From positions 374,976,706-375,040,705 of the forward strand of contig NC_085137.1 of assembly GCF_035046485.1 (NCBI RefSeq): a stretch of 64,000 nucleotides of DNA. The letters run 5' to 3'. Shown in pieces: positions 11,059 to 19,859 of the stretch; position 1 is the stretch's first letter; every line of letters starts with the position of its first letter. The DNA is from Aedes albopictus (Eukaryota; Arthropoda; Insecta; Diptera; Culicidae). The position numbers were made by a program, and so were the translations under genes. Under the pieces are notes generated by a model. The model was given only the letters and a program-made list of their open reading frames with translations, searched no databases and was not told where the DNA came from.

Positions 11059-12418
11059 CGAAAGATATGATCGCAGCAAGGAGGGGCCATGATTGTGTCA
11101 GATTCCGAAGATATTCTTCTACTGTAGGTATAAACATATCAATAATGCCTCTAAATGTTTCTGGAAGGCTGAGGGCATCATATAAGCGATCCACGAGAAC
11201 CCTAAAAGTAAACAGTCCTCGCTTGGGTCTAGGAGGCTTGCTTGAACTGCGAGGAACTTTGGTAGCTTTTTTCTTGCTACCTTGTCGATTATTTCTCTTT
11301 GAAGTGTATTTAACAGGCGGAGACGGGGGTGACAGGTTCTTGCTACAACATGGATCTGAAGCTAGAGGAACCTGATTATTCGGAGTTTTTAAGTTTACCC
11401 CGTCCCCTTTGACATTTGGCAAACTTTTGAGGGAAGACTTCAAAAAGACCTTTCGGCGCAATCCCGGGGAAGATGATGACTTCCTTTTTCCAGGTGCGTG
11501 TACCTCCGAAAGAGATCCACCCTCATCAGTTTCGCCATCGTCCTGATCATCGGAAGACAACTCCTGATAGGGATTTTCAACTGGGACAGCTGATTCAGAC
11601 ACGGATTCTGGTGTTTTAAAAGATTTCACCATCTCCGCATAGGTCTGCTTGGAGCGCCTTATAATAGAGCGACTCTCATTTCGAATGCGTCTTTTGTAAG
11701 CCGGGCAAACTTGCAAGTCGTGTGGATCTCCGCCACAGTAGCTACATTTTTCCGCTTCCTGTGTGCAAGAGTCCTCCAAATGAGCTTGGTTGCATTTGCC
11801 ACAACGGGGCTTGTTGTCGCAAAAGCTATCACTGTGACCAAACTGCTTGCATTTGGTACAATTAAAAACCTTCGGCCTAAAAAGATGCACTGGGTAAAAA
11901 CCACCATCAATTACAACAAATTCCGGGAGGACGGAACCTGGAAAAGTCACTCGAAAAAACGCTGAAGGCGAGTACACCTTTTTATTTCCTTCCATGGAAA
12001 CCTTAGATAAGCGTTTACAGTCTAGGATAGCCACATCAGGAATTGACCTATTTTTGAATCGACCAAAGCCGGTCTTGATGTCCTCACATGTCAGCATTTC
12101 GTCGAGGATCTTCCCCTCCACCTCCACTTCTCGTGCTGGCACATAGACCGCGTATTCAACAGTAAACGCTTCGTGTTGAGCAATTTCATTTGCTGCTTTG
12201 TAGCTAGGTGCGGTTACACGCAGCTTGGATGCTTTCACTTGGTGAATAACGGTCCCAGGATACTTACGCGTCAGCTCTCGAGAAATCGAAAGCATATTCA
12301 ATGGTTTGCATTTGCGCCGGAAATAGACAACCCAAGGTCCAGGCGAAGATGGCTGATAAAACCGCGTACGAGCAATGATATCATTGGGAGGCGTTTCGCC
12401 TCCAATCGAATCGTCCAT
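11051..12418 (-). CDS. I-clade ORF1: Gag-like RNA-binding protein
   Basis: 455 residues. Proteins of this type bind element RNA, form the ribonucleoprotein particle and act as nucleic-acid chaperones. An N-terminal conserved region (about 20-180) precedes three zinc knuckles: C187-x2-C190-x4-H195-x4-C200, C206-x2-C209-x3-H213-x4-C218 and C225-x2-C228-x4-H233-x4-C238. After them comes an acidic, Ser-rich stretch (about 265-310) and a basic, Ser/Pro-rich region (about 310-405). The reading frame is uninterrupted. Its stop TAA shares bases with the ORF2 start ATG, an 8-nt overlap that suggests ORF2 is translated by termination-reinitiation. The knuckle arrangement fits I-clade ORF1 proteins better than Jockey-type Gag. 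The first ATG is used as start; stops lie upstream in the 5'UTR. Confidence 0.93.
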   Translation of the reverse strand: MDDSIGGETPPNDIIARTRFYQPSSPGPWVVYFRRKCKPLNMLSISRELTRKYPGTVIHQVKASKLRVTAPSYKAANEIAQHEAFTVEYAVYVPAREVEVEGKILDEMLTCEDIKTGFGRFKNRSIPDVAILDCKRLSKVSMEGNKKVYSPSAFFRVTFPGSVLPEFVVIDGGFYPVHLFRPKVFNCTKCKQFGHSDSFCDNKPRCGKCNQAHLEDSCTQEAEKCSYCGGDPHDLQVCPAYKRRIRNESRSIIRRSKQTYAEMVKSFKTPESVSESAVPVENPYQELSSDDQDDGETDEGGSLSEVHAPGKRKSSSSPGLRRKVFLKSSLKSLPNVKGDGVNLKTPNNQVPLASDPCCSKNLSPPSPPVKYTSKRNNRQGSKKKATKVPRSSSKPPRPKRGLFTFRVLVDRLYDALSLPETFRGIIDMFIPTVEEYLRNLTQSWPLLAAIISFDG

Positions 12419-13235
12419 GTGGAAACAAATTTATGGAAAATAACTCAAAAGTGCAAAAGAGGAAGAGAAAAACCTTAAAGTATTTACAGTGCACTTTCTT
12501 CCTTAGGACGACAACTGTTTGGTTTGTAAACCAAACAATGTTAATAATATATAGAAAAAAAAATAAAGCAAAAAAAAAAAAAAAAACTTGTACTAATAAT
12601 ATACGAATTCAATTCTTATGTTTATTTTAGCGCACCCTGTAGGATGCAAAAAAACGGTATTGAAAAAAAAAGAAAAAATAGCTAATAAAAAAAAAAAACA
12701 AAAAAAAATGTTCTGTTATTTACAGTTTGTACACCCTTACCCGTATACAGTAGTTTGGGAACCACTGTTATGGATGTCAAAAAAAAAGCACGTGGTCGAA
12801 TGTGGACTGGGGATACAATAGACAAAAGCGATCAAAACAAATTGGGCGGACAAAAGAGTGTATCGAAAGAGTGATACTTATCTGACCGAAGCAGGTAGAT
12901 ATTTATCACAGGCAGGTCGATGGTAAAGCTGTCCGTCGCGTCTGCCTTCGCACCCGTCGCCGCCGTCCTCTTCGATGACGGAGGGGCTGATGATGGCGAT
13001 AAAGATGACTTTCTTGGATGCGATGCTTCTTCTTTGATGTACGATGATGCAAGCACCTCGCTTCCCGGGTTGCGCTGGATACCACCTTGCGACACTACAC
13101 TTCGCACAAGCAGGAAAACGTACGATATAAAAAACCTTCCGCACTTGCGGGGGAAAAAACTCCACTTATACGAGGTCTATCGCGTGGTGAGATACGGAGC
13201 ACACGTCCGACTCGTCCAAATGCACAACTGGGAAT
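12419..13235 (-). promoter_or_regulatory. I-element 5'UTR with presumed internal promoter
   Basis: 817 bp precede ORF1. The element's first bases are ATTCCCAGTTGTGC, so a CAGT initiator-like word lies about 7 bp in, with GGACGTG about 22 bp downstream resembling a downstream promoter element. Elements of this type generally transcribe from an internal promoter at their first base; assigning it to these words is inference. The section at about 12545-12715 is unusual: the transcript strand carries several long U-tracts. A short hAT-end-like word lies at about 12752-12771. Confidence 0.55.
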
Positions 13236-13250
13236 GAAATTTGGACCCAT
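13236..13250. repeat. Target-site duplication, 5' side of the I element
   Basis: GAAATTTGGACCCAT, identical to 6970-6984. Immediately downstream the interrupted TIR arm resumes with ATCAAGCTGTAAAAAATATA, the inverse of the left arm near 5070-5090. Confidence 0.95.
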
Positions 13251-13956
13251 ATCAAGCTGTAAAAAATATAAAAATAGTGGGTATTGCCAATTTTTGTACG
13301 GTAAAAAATATTTGTATGAAATTTATTATGAAAAATGGCCATTTTTCAAAAATCTCGCCGGGGCGACCTCTAAACGTCATTCCTGAAAGTTGTCGTCATA
13401 CAAAAGTTTGTTTCTAACACCCTTAGCTATCATTTGCAGGGTGAGCCCCCAAGCTTTTTGGCCATGTGCAATTTTTGGGACAACCTACTCCACATCTAAT
13501 CGGAGGGACAAGAACATTGCCATTGTCTCTTTTCCAGTTTTTTGATCCTACGAATGTCAAGGACTCCTTGTTGGTAGCCTAAAAATTCGTCGTTAGTCTT
13601 CTTTGAAAACTAAAGTTTGTTCCAAATAACTATTATATCAATATAACGATATAACTTTAAAGAACAGCCTCTGTTTAAAAGACGGGAAAATATTCGATGA
13701 AATAGTTAGCAGTTTGATCTCGATAAACACGAAAGAACGGCATATGCGTAAAAGAAGGGAATACATCATATGGAAATATTGCTAGCTTAATGCCAACAAC
13801 TATTCTAACAGTGTAACTAGAAAGAACAGCCTATGTTTAAAAGAAGGGGAAATATTTGATGAAAACATGGACAGGTTAATGCCGAAAACTGTTTTGAAAG
13901 ATAACTTGGAAGAACAGCCCAGGTGTAAAAGAAGGGAAAATATCGATTGTATAACA

Positions 13957-14092
13957 TTTCGCCGAAAACCATTGCGCGGAATTCCTTTTCGCGGTGTTCA
14001 CAGAATAACATTTGGCGGAATGAACCATTTCGCAGAATGCACCGTTTTACCGAAAGTCATTTGGCGGGATGTACCGTTTTGCGGAAAATCGT
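13957..14092. repeat. Degenerate CATTTNGCGGAA tandem repeat
   Basis: Seven or eight degenerate units of about 16-18 bp, such as ACCATTGCGCGGAAT, ACATTTGGCGGAATG and ACCATTTCGCAGAATG. Their phase and core resemble the CATTTCCCGGAA array at 4595-4688. They sit inside the 87-bp minisatellite region. Confidence 0.6.
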
Positions 14093-14813
14093 TGATATGA
14101 TACAAAAATTTAACTGAGACCACATCATTATAAGATCTAAGTTTCAAAACTCAAAACAGCAAATGAAATATGAAATGTTTCATATCAACCATTAATTTTT
14201 TGTTAGGCTATACTTCGAAAGAACAGCTTATGTATGATAGAAGGAAAATTCTTCGATAATATTAATTCAGAAGTTGTTATTTTAAAATCAGCATAACGCA
14301 TAATATTTATCAAAGAACAGCCTTTGTTGAGAAGAAGGGCTGATATCTGATATCTGATTAATGGCATATCTTTAAAAACAGCCTATGTTTGAAAGGTAGG
14401 AAATCCTCTGATACAAAAATGAGATTTGTTTTGATTTCTGTTATAACAGTACAAGCTAGTTGGAACATCAAAAAGAAGAGAAAGCCGATAAAGTTATCCC
14501 TAAGGAGTGTTACTTGACTTAAGGGTTACGCGGTCACTTGGTTTACAAAAAGCAACATTTTAACATATAATGATTTCAGTCAATAAGGGCGAACGTGTAG
14601 AAGCTGAGAAGTAGGCTCAATGCGAAAATTATGATGCTGGGAGATTAGGCTCAATTGACATGAGGCGATTAATCACTGAGCTGAATAGATGTTAGACCAA
14701 TTGGATTGAAAGATCTGCCTATTATTAAAAGAAAGGAAAATCTCATAAGAATGAGTTAGTTGCTGGCTTACTAAATAATACAGTAGCACTGCAACTTATA
14801 AGTTAACAACTTA

Positions 14814-15407
14814 AAGACCGGTCCAGAAAGTATGGACGCAGTAACAAAATACTGGCATATCAGAACTATTGATGACTAGTTCTTTTTGAAAACTATATCC
14901 TGTTGGTCAACCTATTTTCTCAGCATTTGTATAGCGGTTTTTGCGATTCCAACAGTGTGTTTCAAAATACATGAACTATGAGCGGAACATCATTGAAAAA
15001 ATGTGCACAAATGATGTACAAAGTGTGAAAGATCACTTAGGAAATGAACAAAATATGGTGGGAGTAAGTGAGAAAATCGTGCAACCAACGATCAGCAACT
15101 ACGGTGGGGATAACACGTTTAAGCATAGGCAAAAATTGGGTTAAAAATTAAGATCCTGCAGACCCTCGTTTGGATAAACAAATTATGAAGTTGTTTGAGC
15201 ACAAGAAAAAACCTTCTAACTAACACAGAGCGGGGTATGACGATAGAAGTTACCATTTTGAATACCAATGTTCATCGTTACAAAGAACGTTTGGGTTTTC
15301 GATCCTATAGTAACCAGAAACAGCCAAAACGAAGCCCGAAACTAGAACTATCGATCAGGCCCAGACAACTGAAGACTAGGTGCGTCCATACTTTCTGGGG
15401 CAGTCTT
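14814..15407 (+). mobile_element. Tc1/mariner deletion derivative, 594 bp
   Basis: Inverted ends of about 26 bp share the core CCAGAAAGTATGGACGCA, at 14814 and finishing at 15407. TA flanks both sides (14812-14813 and 15408-15409). The interior keeps only the N-terminal part of a transposase, described separately. The rest, including the catalytic domain, has been deleted up to the right end. Confidence 0.8.
14941..15396 (+). pseudogene. Tc1/mariner transposase N-terminal remnant
   Basis: The recognisable part is the end of the DNA-binding region: at about 15141-15370 the frames read ADPRLDKQIMKLFE, then GMTIEVTILNTN, then LGFRSYSNQKQPKRSPKLEL. This resembles the helix-turn-helix region and the following linker (RSYxxQKxPKRSPK-type) of Tc1/mariner transposases. 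It is broken by at least two frameshifts and stops, and it ends in the right terminal repeat with no DDE/D catalytic residues. It cannot be functional. Assignment to a particular DD(n)D group is not possible from this remnant. Confidence 0.6.
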
Positions 15408-15461
15408 TATTCTTTAAAGAAGGATTTTTTTTAAATGTAGATATTAGTTTGGTCACCACAC

Positions 15462-15909
15462 GATTAGAAAATCATATCAAGTTTGTATCATATTGTGTTA
15501 TGATGTTATAATATTTTTCTCATACTTATTATGTTATAAACTAGCTGCAGGATGATGTTAAAATAACTAAAATTGTAACAAAAAGTACACTGGTATAATC
15601 AAGATTATATTCTATTTTGTTATAATCATATCAAAATTATAACAAAATGTGATATGAATTTTAGCCTCTGGATTACTGGTTTCTATCATAATTTGATATA
15701 ATTTTGTTACATTATTTCCCAAATGTCGAAGATTCAAAACTAAATTATAATACAATGAGTTATGAAACAACATTTATAACATAATATGATATAATTGAGT
15801 TATAGTATTTTGAAAACACCAAGGATGTTGAACGTGATTATATCACAATGAGTTATAAATATCATGATTTGTTAGGATTATGTTATATTTTTGTTACAAT
15901 TTTCTAGTC
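15462..15909. mobile_element. AT-rich MITE with TTATAAC-type repeats
   Basis: Imperfect inverted ends, CGATTAGAAAATCATATCAA on the left and CGACTAGAAAATTGTAACAA inverted on the right, enclose about 450 bp. Inside, short words such as GTTATAAT, TTATAAC and TGATATAATT recur many times on both strands. There is no ORF. Target duplication unclear. Confidence 0.5.
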
Positions 15910-16269
15910 GGGTAACAAGTATTATTTGAAAGGAGCGCACATTTAAAAAGAAGGACAAACGTCCTACGGAGTTAGCAGTGGACCACCAATAAACAACATA
16001 TCTGTGCAACTCGAAAAAAAAACCTCGATTTAGAGAAGGATACATTTCAGGTAGGGTCAGCAGCCTGGCCACCAAAAAAACACACTAATAGTGTTACTCT
16101 AAAGAACAGCCCATTTTTAATAGAAGGAAAAATGTTCATTTGATTAGCAGTTTGATCGCGGGCCGAAATTTTCAACAGTGTAACTTGAAAGAATAGCCTA
16201 TTATCAAAAGAAACTGAAATCTTCTATAGAGTGTCGAATTTCATCGCCGCAAACTTAACAACACATATA

Positions 16270-16582
16270 CAGTGAGGATTCGCTAGTTGGGTCACGACTG
16301 CGCCCCGATTAGCGAATCGTATTCGTTCGTTGGGGCAACTGACAACTGATCAAAATGCACTAGACACACGCAAGTGACGAGAAATACGTCACGAAACACT
16401 CACACACTTGCGTAAACGGTCTGATACAGGAGCTACGATGCGACGACGGTCAGACGTCAAACTCGTTTTGACATCGATTTTGACATTGACAGTGCTTTTT
16501 AGTTGGGATTTGCACCAACCAGCGAACATTCAACCATGGAGACAGCCCATCTAACGAGCCGCCAACGAACGAATCGGGACTG
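16270..16582. mobile_element. TA-flanked MITE, 313 bp (CAGT...GATTCG ends)
   Basis: It begins CAGTGAGGATTCGC and ends with the inverse of CAGTCCCGATTCGTTCG; TA precedes and follows (16268-16269 and 16583-16584). ATTCGTTCGTTGG recurs inside both ends. It is GC-richer than its surroundings and non-coding. Confidence 0.6.
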
Positions 16583-17074
16583 TACAGACTTTGATGAAGA
16601 AGACAAATGATGGAACATTTAGCATTTCGGTTGCCAAACTATAATTTTGCTGGAAAGAACAGCCTTATTTGAAAGAAGGAAGAATTTCTGATGGAGTTAC
16701 CAATATAAGCGCTTGAAAGTACAATCTATGTGACAACGATTGCTTATTGATTATTACGCCTAATGGCCTTTGGACTTACGTTCGAATAAACAACGTTCGA
16801 AATTCTTGAGAACAGATTACGAATCAAACAAGGCAAATTTTTATTCAGGAAGGTATTAGATTTACAATCAATTACTATAATCGGAGAGCTAATGTTAAGC
16901 AGATTTAAAATTAAGCAGTGAAAATAATTTGTCATTTTTGTCAAATGTTAATTTCCGGGAAATGGTTTTCCGGGAAATGAGGGACAACCGAAATATTAAA
17001 AAAAATATTTCAAGTAGTGGAATTCCGTGGAGCTCCGTGTACCGAGGCGCAAATTGGCAAAATCATTCATATTA

Positions 17075-17881
17075 CCGTCGTGCAGGGCTTCTTTATACAC
17101 TTTTTCATGGTTTTTCAACTTTCTGACATTATAACTCCCAGAATAGCGATTTTTTTACACATAATAATCGTCAGTATGTATGAAGGATGTACGCAAAATT
17201 TGAACAAAACCCATCAATCAACAAAAAAGTTGTTCATACACCAATCGGACACATCTCATATAGAACCGGATGGGGGCTACTTTGGACATTTTTAACTATA
17301 ACAAAATTGCATTTAAAATTCCAGGGTTATTTAGAAATCTACTTGATACCATTACTGTAGTATACTATTTCATACACAATTTCAATAAATATATGCGTTT
17401 TTAGATGGTTCTGGGCTACCTTTGGTATTATGAGCAGCGTGATATTAAAATATAGACAGCCTTAAAAAAGGTACCATCTATCCTTTATTTAGGTGAAACG
17501 GTAATTCATAATGTAGAACGATACAAATATTCGACTGTATATGTAACGCTGATACATCTTGAATGAATTGATCAACCCTTTGAAATTTATGAACTGTAGA
17601 AACAATGATTCATGTTCTGATACGTTATGTATATTTTTTGGTTTATTTGATGTTTTTTCGCCTCCTGACAAGCTTTATTGCTTGTCAGGAGGCTCAAAAA
17701 ACATCGAATAAACCAAAAAATGTATATTTGAAAAACAATTTCAACCAATTGAAGGGGGAAATATTGCGTCATAATAGTTCCAAAGACATTTAACAGATTT
17801 GAACCATATTTTGAATTAAAAAATACATATTCAAAAGTGTTCAAAGTAGCCCCGCATTTCAAAAGTAGCCCCGCACGACGG
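17075..17881. mobile_element. TA-flanked element, 807 bp (CCGTCGTGCGGGGCTACTTT ends)
   Basis: The left end CCGTCGTGCAGGGCTTCTTT and the inverted right end CCGTCGTGCGGGGCTACTTT are flanked by TA at 17073-17074 and 17882-17883. GGGGCTACTTTGGA-like words recur inside, near 17274 and 17860. There is no transposase, only short frames. A strong hairpin (17627-17727) occupies the interior. Confidence 0.7.
17627..17727. repeat. Strong hairpin, ~47-bp arms and 6-nt loop
   Basis: The arms pair almost throughout: GCCTCCTGACAAGC then TTTATT then GCTTGTCAGGAGGC, extended outward by GGTTTATTTGATGTTTTTT against AAAAAACATCGAATAAACC. Base pairing, not coding, is what is conserved. If transcribed it would fold into a pre-miRNA-sized stem, but its place inside a MITE makes a foldback origin more likely. 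Confidence 0.8.
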
Positions 17882-17883
17882 TA

Positions 17884-18386
17884 GCACATACACTTTCAAA
17901 TGTGACTTGAAGTTTCTGGATTCCAAAAGTTATCTCAAACCCAATATTAGAAGCAATCGCAAAATTAAATACTTTAAAAGGTATATCTCCAGCCTTGTAT
18001 TATTTTAGAAACACCAATATTACGGAATGCGCATGCAGCTTTCCAAAATTTTTGAAGATTGAGTAAATTCAAAAAATTTTTGCTTTATAACTTAGGAGGT
18101 TATGATTACTTTGTAACTTTGTGCATCTCGTATTTTTAAATTGAAATCCAGGGTAGCTCCTTCAGGAACGTCGTTTCAATTTTTTAGATTTATATTAGTT
18201 TCCTTTCCAATATCATTTACCACATACTAGTTGTAAATTATCTGTGAGGATGAATTCGCCGCCAGTTGAAAATCACAAGTTTATGATAAATAGTAGAAAA
18301 TCTGTGTCATATTTTGAATCGGATTAGTTAAAATATTTGTATCTATTAGGCGTTCAAACCAAATGAATGTAAAATGTTCGTGCATA
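17884..18386. other. No gene seen; AT-rich spacer
   Basis: AT-rich DNA without paired terminal repeats or convincing reading frames. On the minus strand it would be intron downstream of the candidate exon at 18387-18629. Confidence 0.35.
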
Positions 18387-18629
18387 CTAACCAGGTGATT
18401 GCGACAGCAAACTCTCAGATCCATCTCCGTCCCCGTTGCTGTCCATGGCAACATGTTCGATGCTGAGGTCTTGTTCTTCCGTCGTCCGAACCGCTTCTGT
18501 TGCCACTATTGTCGCCGTTACCGAAACTTCCATCGCCGCCACCGGTGGAGACGTCCCACCGGGTCCTCCCGATCCGGGACTTCTGGCACCAGAAGTGCCA
18601 TTATTAATCTCCTCAGTCACGATTATCAT
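18387..18629 (-). CDS. Candidate host first coding exon, unknown protein
   Basis: The frame starts with ATG at 18629 (A at -3, a reasonable insect start context; an in-frame TGA lies 11 codons upstream). It runs 80 codons: a Gly/Pro/Ser-rich part (about 12-30), then a Val/Thr/Ala/Glu-rich part and an acidic, Ser/Gly-rich end (about 60-80). Codon use is GC-rich and unlike the flanking TEs. At the end, CCTGGTTAGT on the minus strand offers a plausible 5' splice donor, so the protein would continue in an exon outside this stretch. I do not recognise it. The composition suits the disordered N-terminus of a nuclear regulator, but that is a guess. It may also be a chance frame in a GC-rich 5' region. 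Confidence 0.35.
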   Translation of the reverse strand: MIIVTEEINNGTSGARSPGSGGPGGTSPPVAAMEVSVTATIVATEAVRTTEEQDLSIEHVAMDSNGDGDGSESLLSQSPG

Positions 18630-19440
18630 ACTGACTGGCTTCCACTTTCTTCTTTGCCCTCACAAAACTACACAGAGATGTATCTGCACGTAACTACAAT
18701 ATTTGCTTAAATTTTCTTCCACTCAGGTAGAACTTTCTCGCCAGACCCTGGGGCCCTCAACTTTTGCCACTCCGTTTTGTTGAACTTTATCTTTTTGTGC
18801 CACTTCTGCAGGACCACATCAATACAAAAACCATCCGCCTCCTCTCTCTCTCTCTACGTCTGGAGAGCACTCACTCGTTCAAACACTTGAAACGGCTCAC
18901 TTTCTTCTTGCTTAAGAATCCCCCGATGGAAATTATCACACGAGCTTCTGACACCAACACGCACCGTTTAACCACATCAAGAAAGCGAAAAAGCGAACTT
19001 GCTAAAAACTCGTCACTTTGGGGAATACTTTCATGCCGACATGAGCAGCTTCACAGAATCAACAACAACAATTTTCATTCGTCAACAGGCGTCGTCGTCC
19101 CGGGGTGTGTAATTAGGGAGCGATGGATCGGTAGATGGTACAAGTGACGACGCGTATCTACGACAACGACGAGGTGCTATCGCTTTACTCACTACTGGGC
19201 TGGGGTGCCCAGGTTCCGATTATCATTTCGTGGCATAGGTTCTACCAGCAGCCACTGACTGGTATCATATATCACTCATTTACTGGGGAGTATGGTGCGG
19301 TGCGGGGGTTATCGCAGAACTAGCAGTTAGATGAGGAAATCAATATCTATATTGCGTTGCGTTGTTCGTTGGAGCGTGGTGCGTTAGGTGCCGGAACTGG
19401 GATGCTATCTCCTGCAGTCAATGGAAACGAGAAGTAAGTT
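18630..19440. promoter_or_regulatory. GC-rich island, possible 5' region of a host gene
   Basis: A TE-free stretch with mixed composition, a CT-run (CTCTCTCTCTCT, about 18842) and CAACAACAA/CGTCGTCGT runs, lying directly upstream (minus strand) of the candidate exon. On the plus strand, GAGAAGTAAGT at about 19428 resembles a splice donor, so a plus-strand exon is also possible. I cannot choose between them. Confidence 0.3.
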
Positions 19441-19859
19441 TGAACTTTTGCTGACTGGAATTAATCAAAACCGTTATACACGTAAGGTTCATTAGAGGCA
19501 GATGCTGACTACTGATGATGGTGATTGCGACTGAAAGTTCTGTTTTTTTTCTACCATATGCCAAGGTTGTTTATCAATCAATATATGTTTCATATTTTTT
19601 GTGAATATTATAAATTTTCGTTTCAGCATCACTGTTAAAAAACTGGCAACAAAGGCAAAGAAAGTAACTATCAGTGAACAATTAGGGTTTTTATTTATTT
19701 TAAATTTTACACAAAAGAGCACCGTGTTCTGAGCCACTGTGACTTTTTCAGATTGTGGAACTCACATACGAACGTATGATTGATTTTTAACTAAAAACTA
19801 AACACTAAAATTGATAATAATGCGGATTCTGGAGTTTAACGTTCAGATTCATAATATGG

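Larger units (their letters stand above)
6985..13235 (-). mobile_element. Full-length I-clade non-LTR retrotransposon (MosquI-like), 6251 bp
   Basis: On the minus strand the order is 5'UTR (13235-12419), ORF1, ORF2, 3'UTR and a run of nine A residues (6993-6985). A perfect 15-bp target duplication flanks it. Both ORFs are open from start to stop, and the combination of three CCHC knuckles in ORF1 with EN, RT, RNase H and a C-terminal CCHC in ORF2 is that of the I clade. An I-clade family named MosquI is known from Ae. aegypti; membership here is inferred from architecture, not a search. Complete ends, intact ORFs and the perfect duplication suggest a recent insertion, unlike the decayed elements around it. 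Confidence 0.93.
4857..13485. mobile_element. Long-TIR element with TA duplication (Tc1/mariner-like ends), interrupted
   Basis: The ends are GGTTGTCCCAAAATTGCACA at 4857 and its inverse finishing at 13485. Each is flanked by TA (4855-4856 and 13486-13487), as expected for Tc1/mariner-type insertion. The arms are about 0.6 kb: 4857 to about 5480, and about 6380 to 6984 continuing at 13251-13485. Removing the I-clade retrotransposon and one copy of its 15-bp duplication leaves about 2.36 kb. The middle (about 5480-6380) has no transposase-like frame; the longest is 65 aa. The right arm also carries a ~235-bp insertion at about 6655-6890. It is non-autonomous and older than the retrotransposon inside it. 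Confidence 0.8.
13650..16710. repeat. Degenerate ~87-bp minisatellite (GAACAGCC family)
   Basis: A degenerate motif, GAACAGCCTATGTTTAAAAG followed by AAGGGAAAAT and TTGATGA, recurs in the same orientation near 13662, 13735, 13824, 13912, 14221, 14315, 14376, 14709, 15931, 16104, 16191 and 16657. Neighbouring undisturbed copies are about 73-94 bp apart. Partly preserved spacer words (AGTTTGATC, AACTGTTTT, AACAGTGTAACTTGAAA) suggest a unit of about 87 bp. The larger gaps coincide with TE insertions. No frame stays open through the units. Confidence 0.75.

Noticed and set aside
12487..12772. Complete hAT MITE in the I-element 5'UTR
   Set aside because: Only the right side (12752-12771) looks like a hAT end. 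The left CAGTG word does not pair with it and the flanking 8-mers differ.
12832..13237. Frames of 91-105 aa in the I-element 5'UTR
   Set aside because: Overlapping on both strands, without knuckles or other motifs; better explained as leader sequence.
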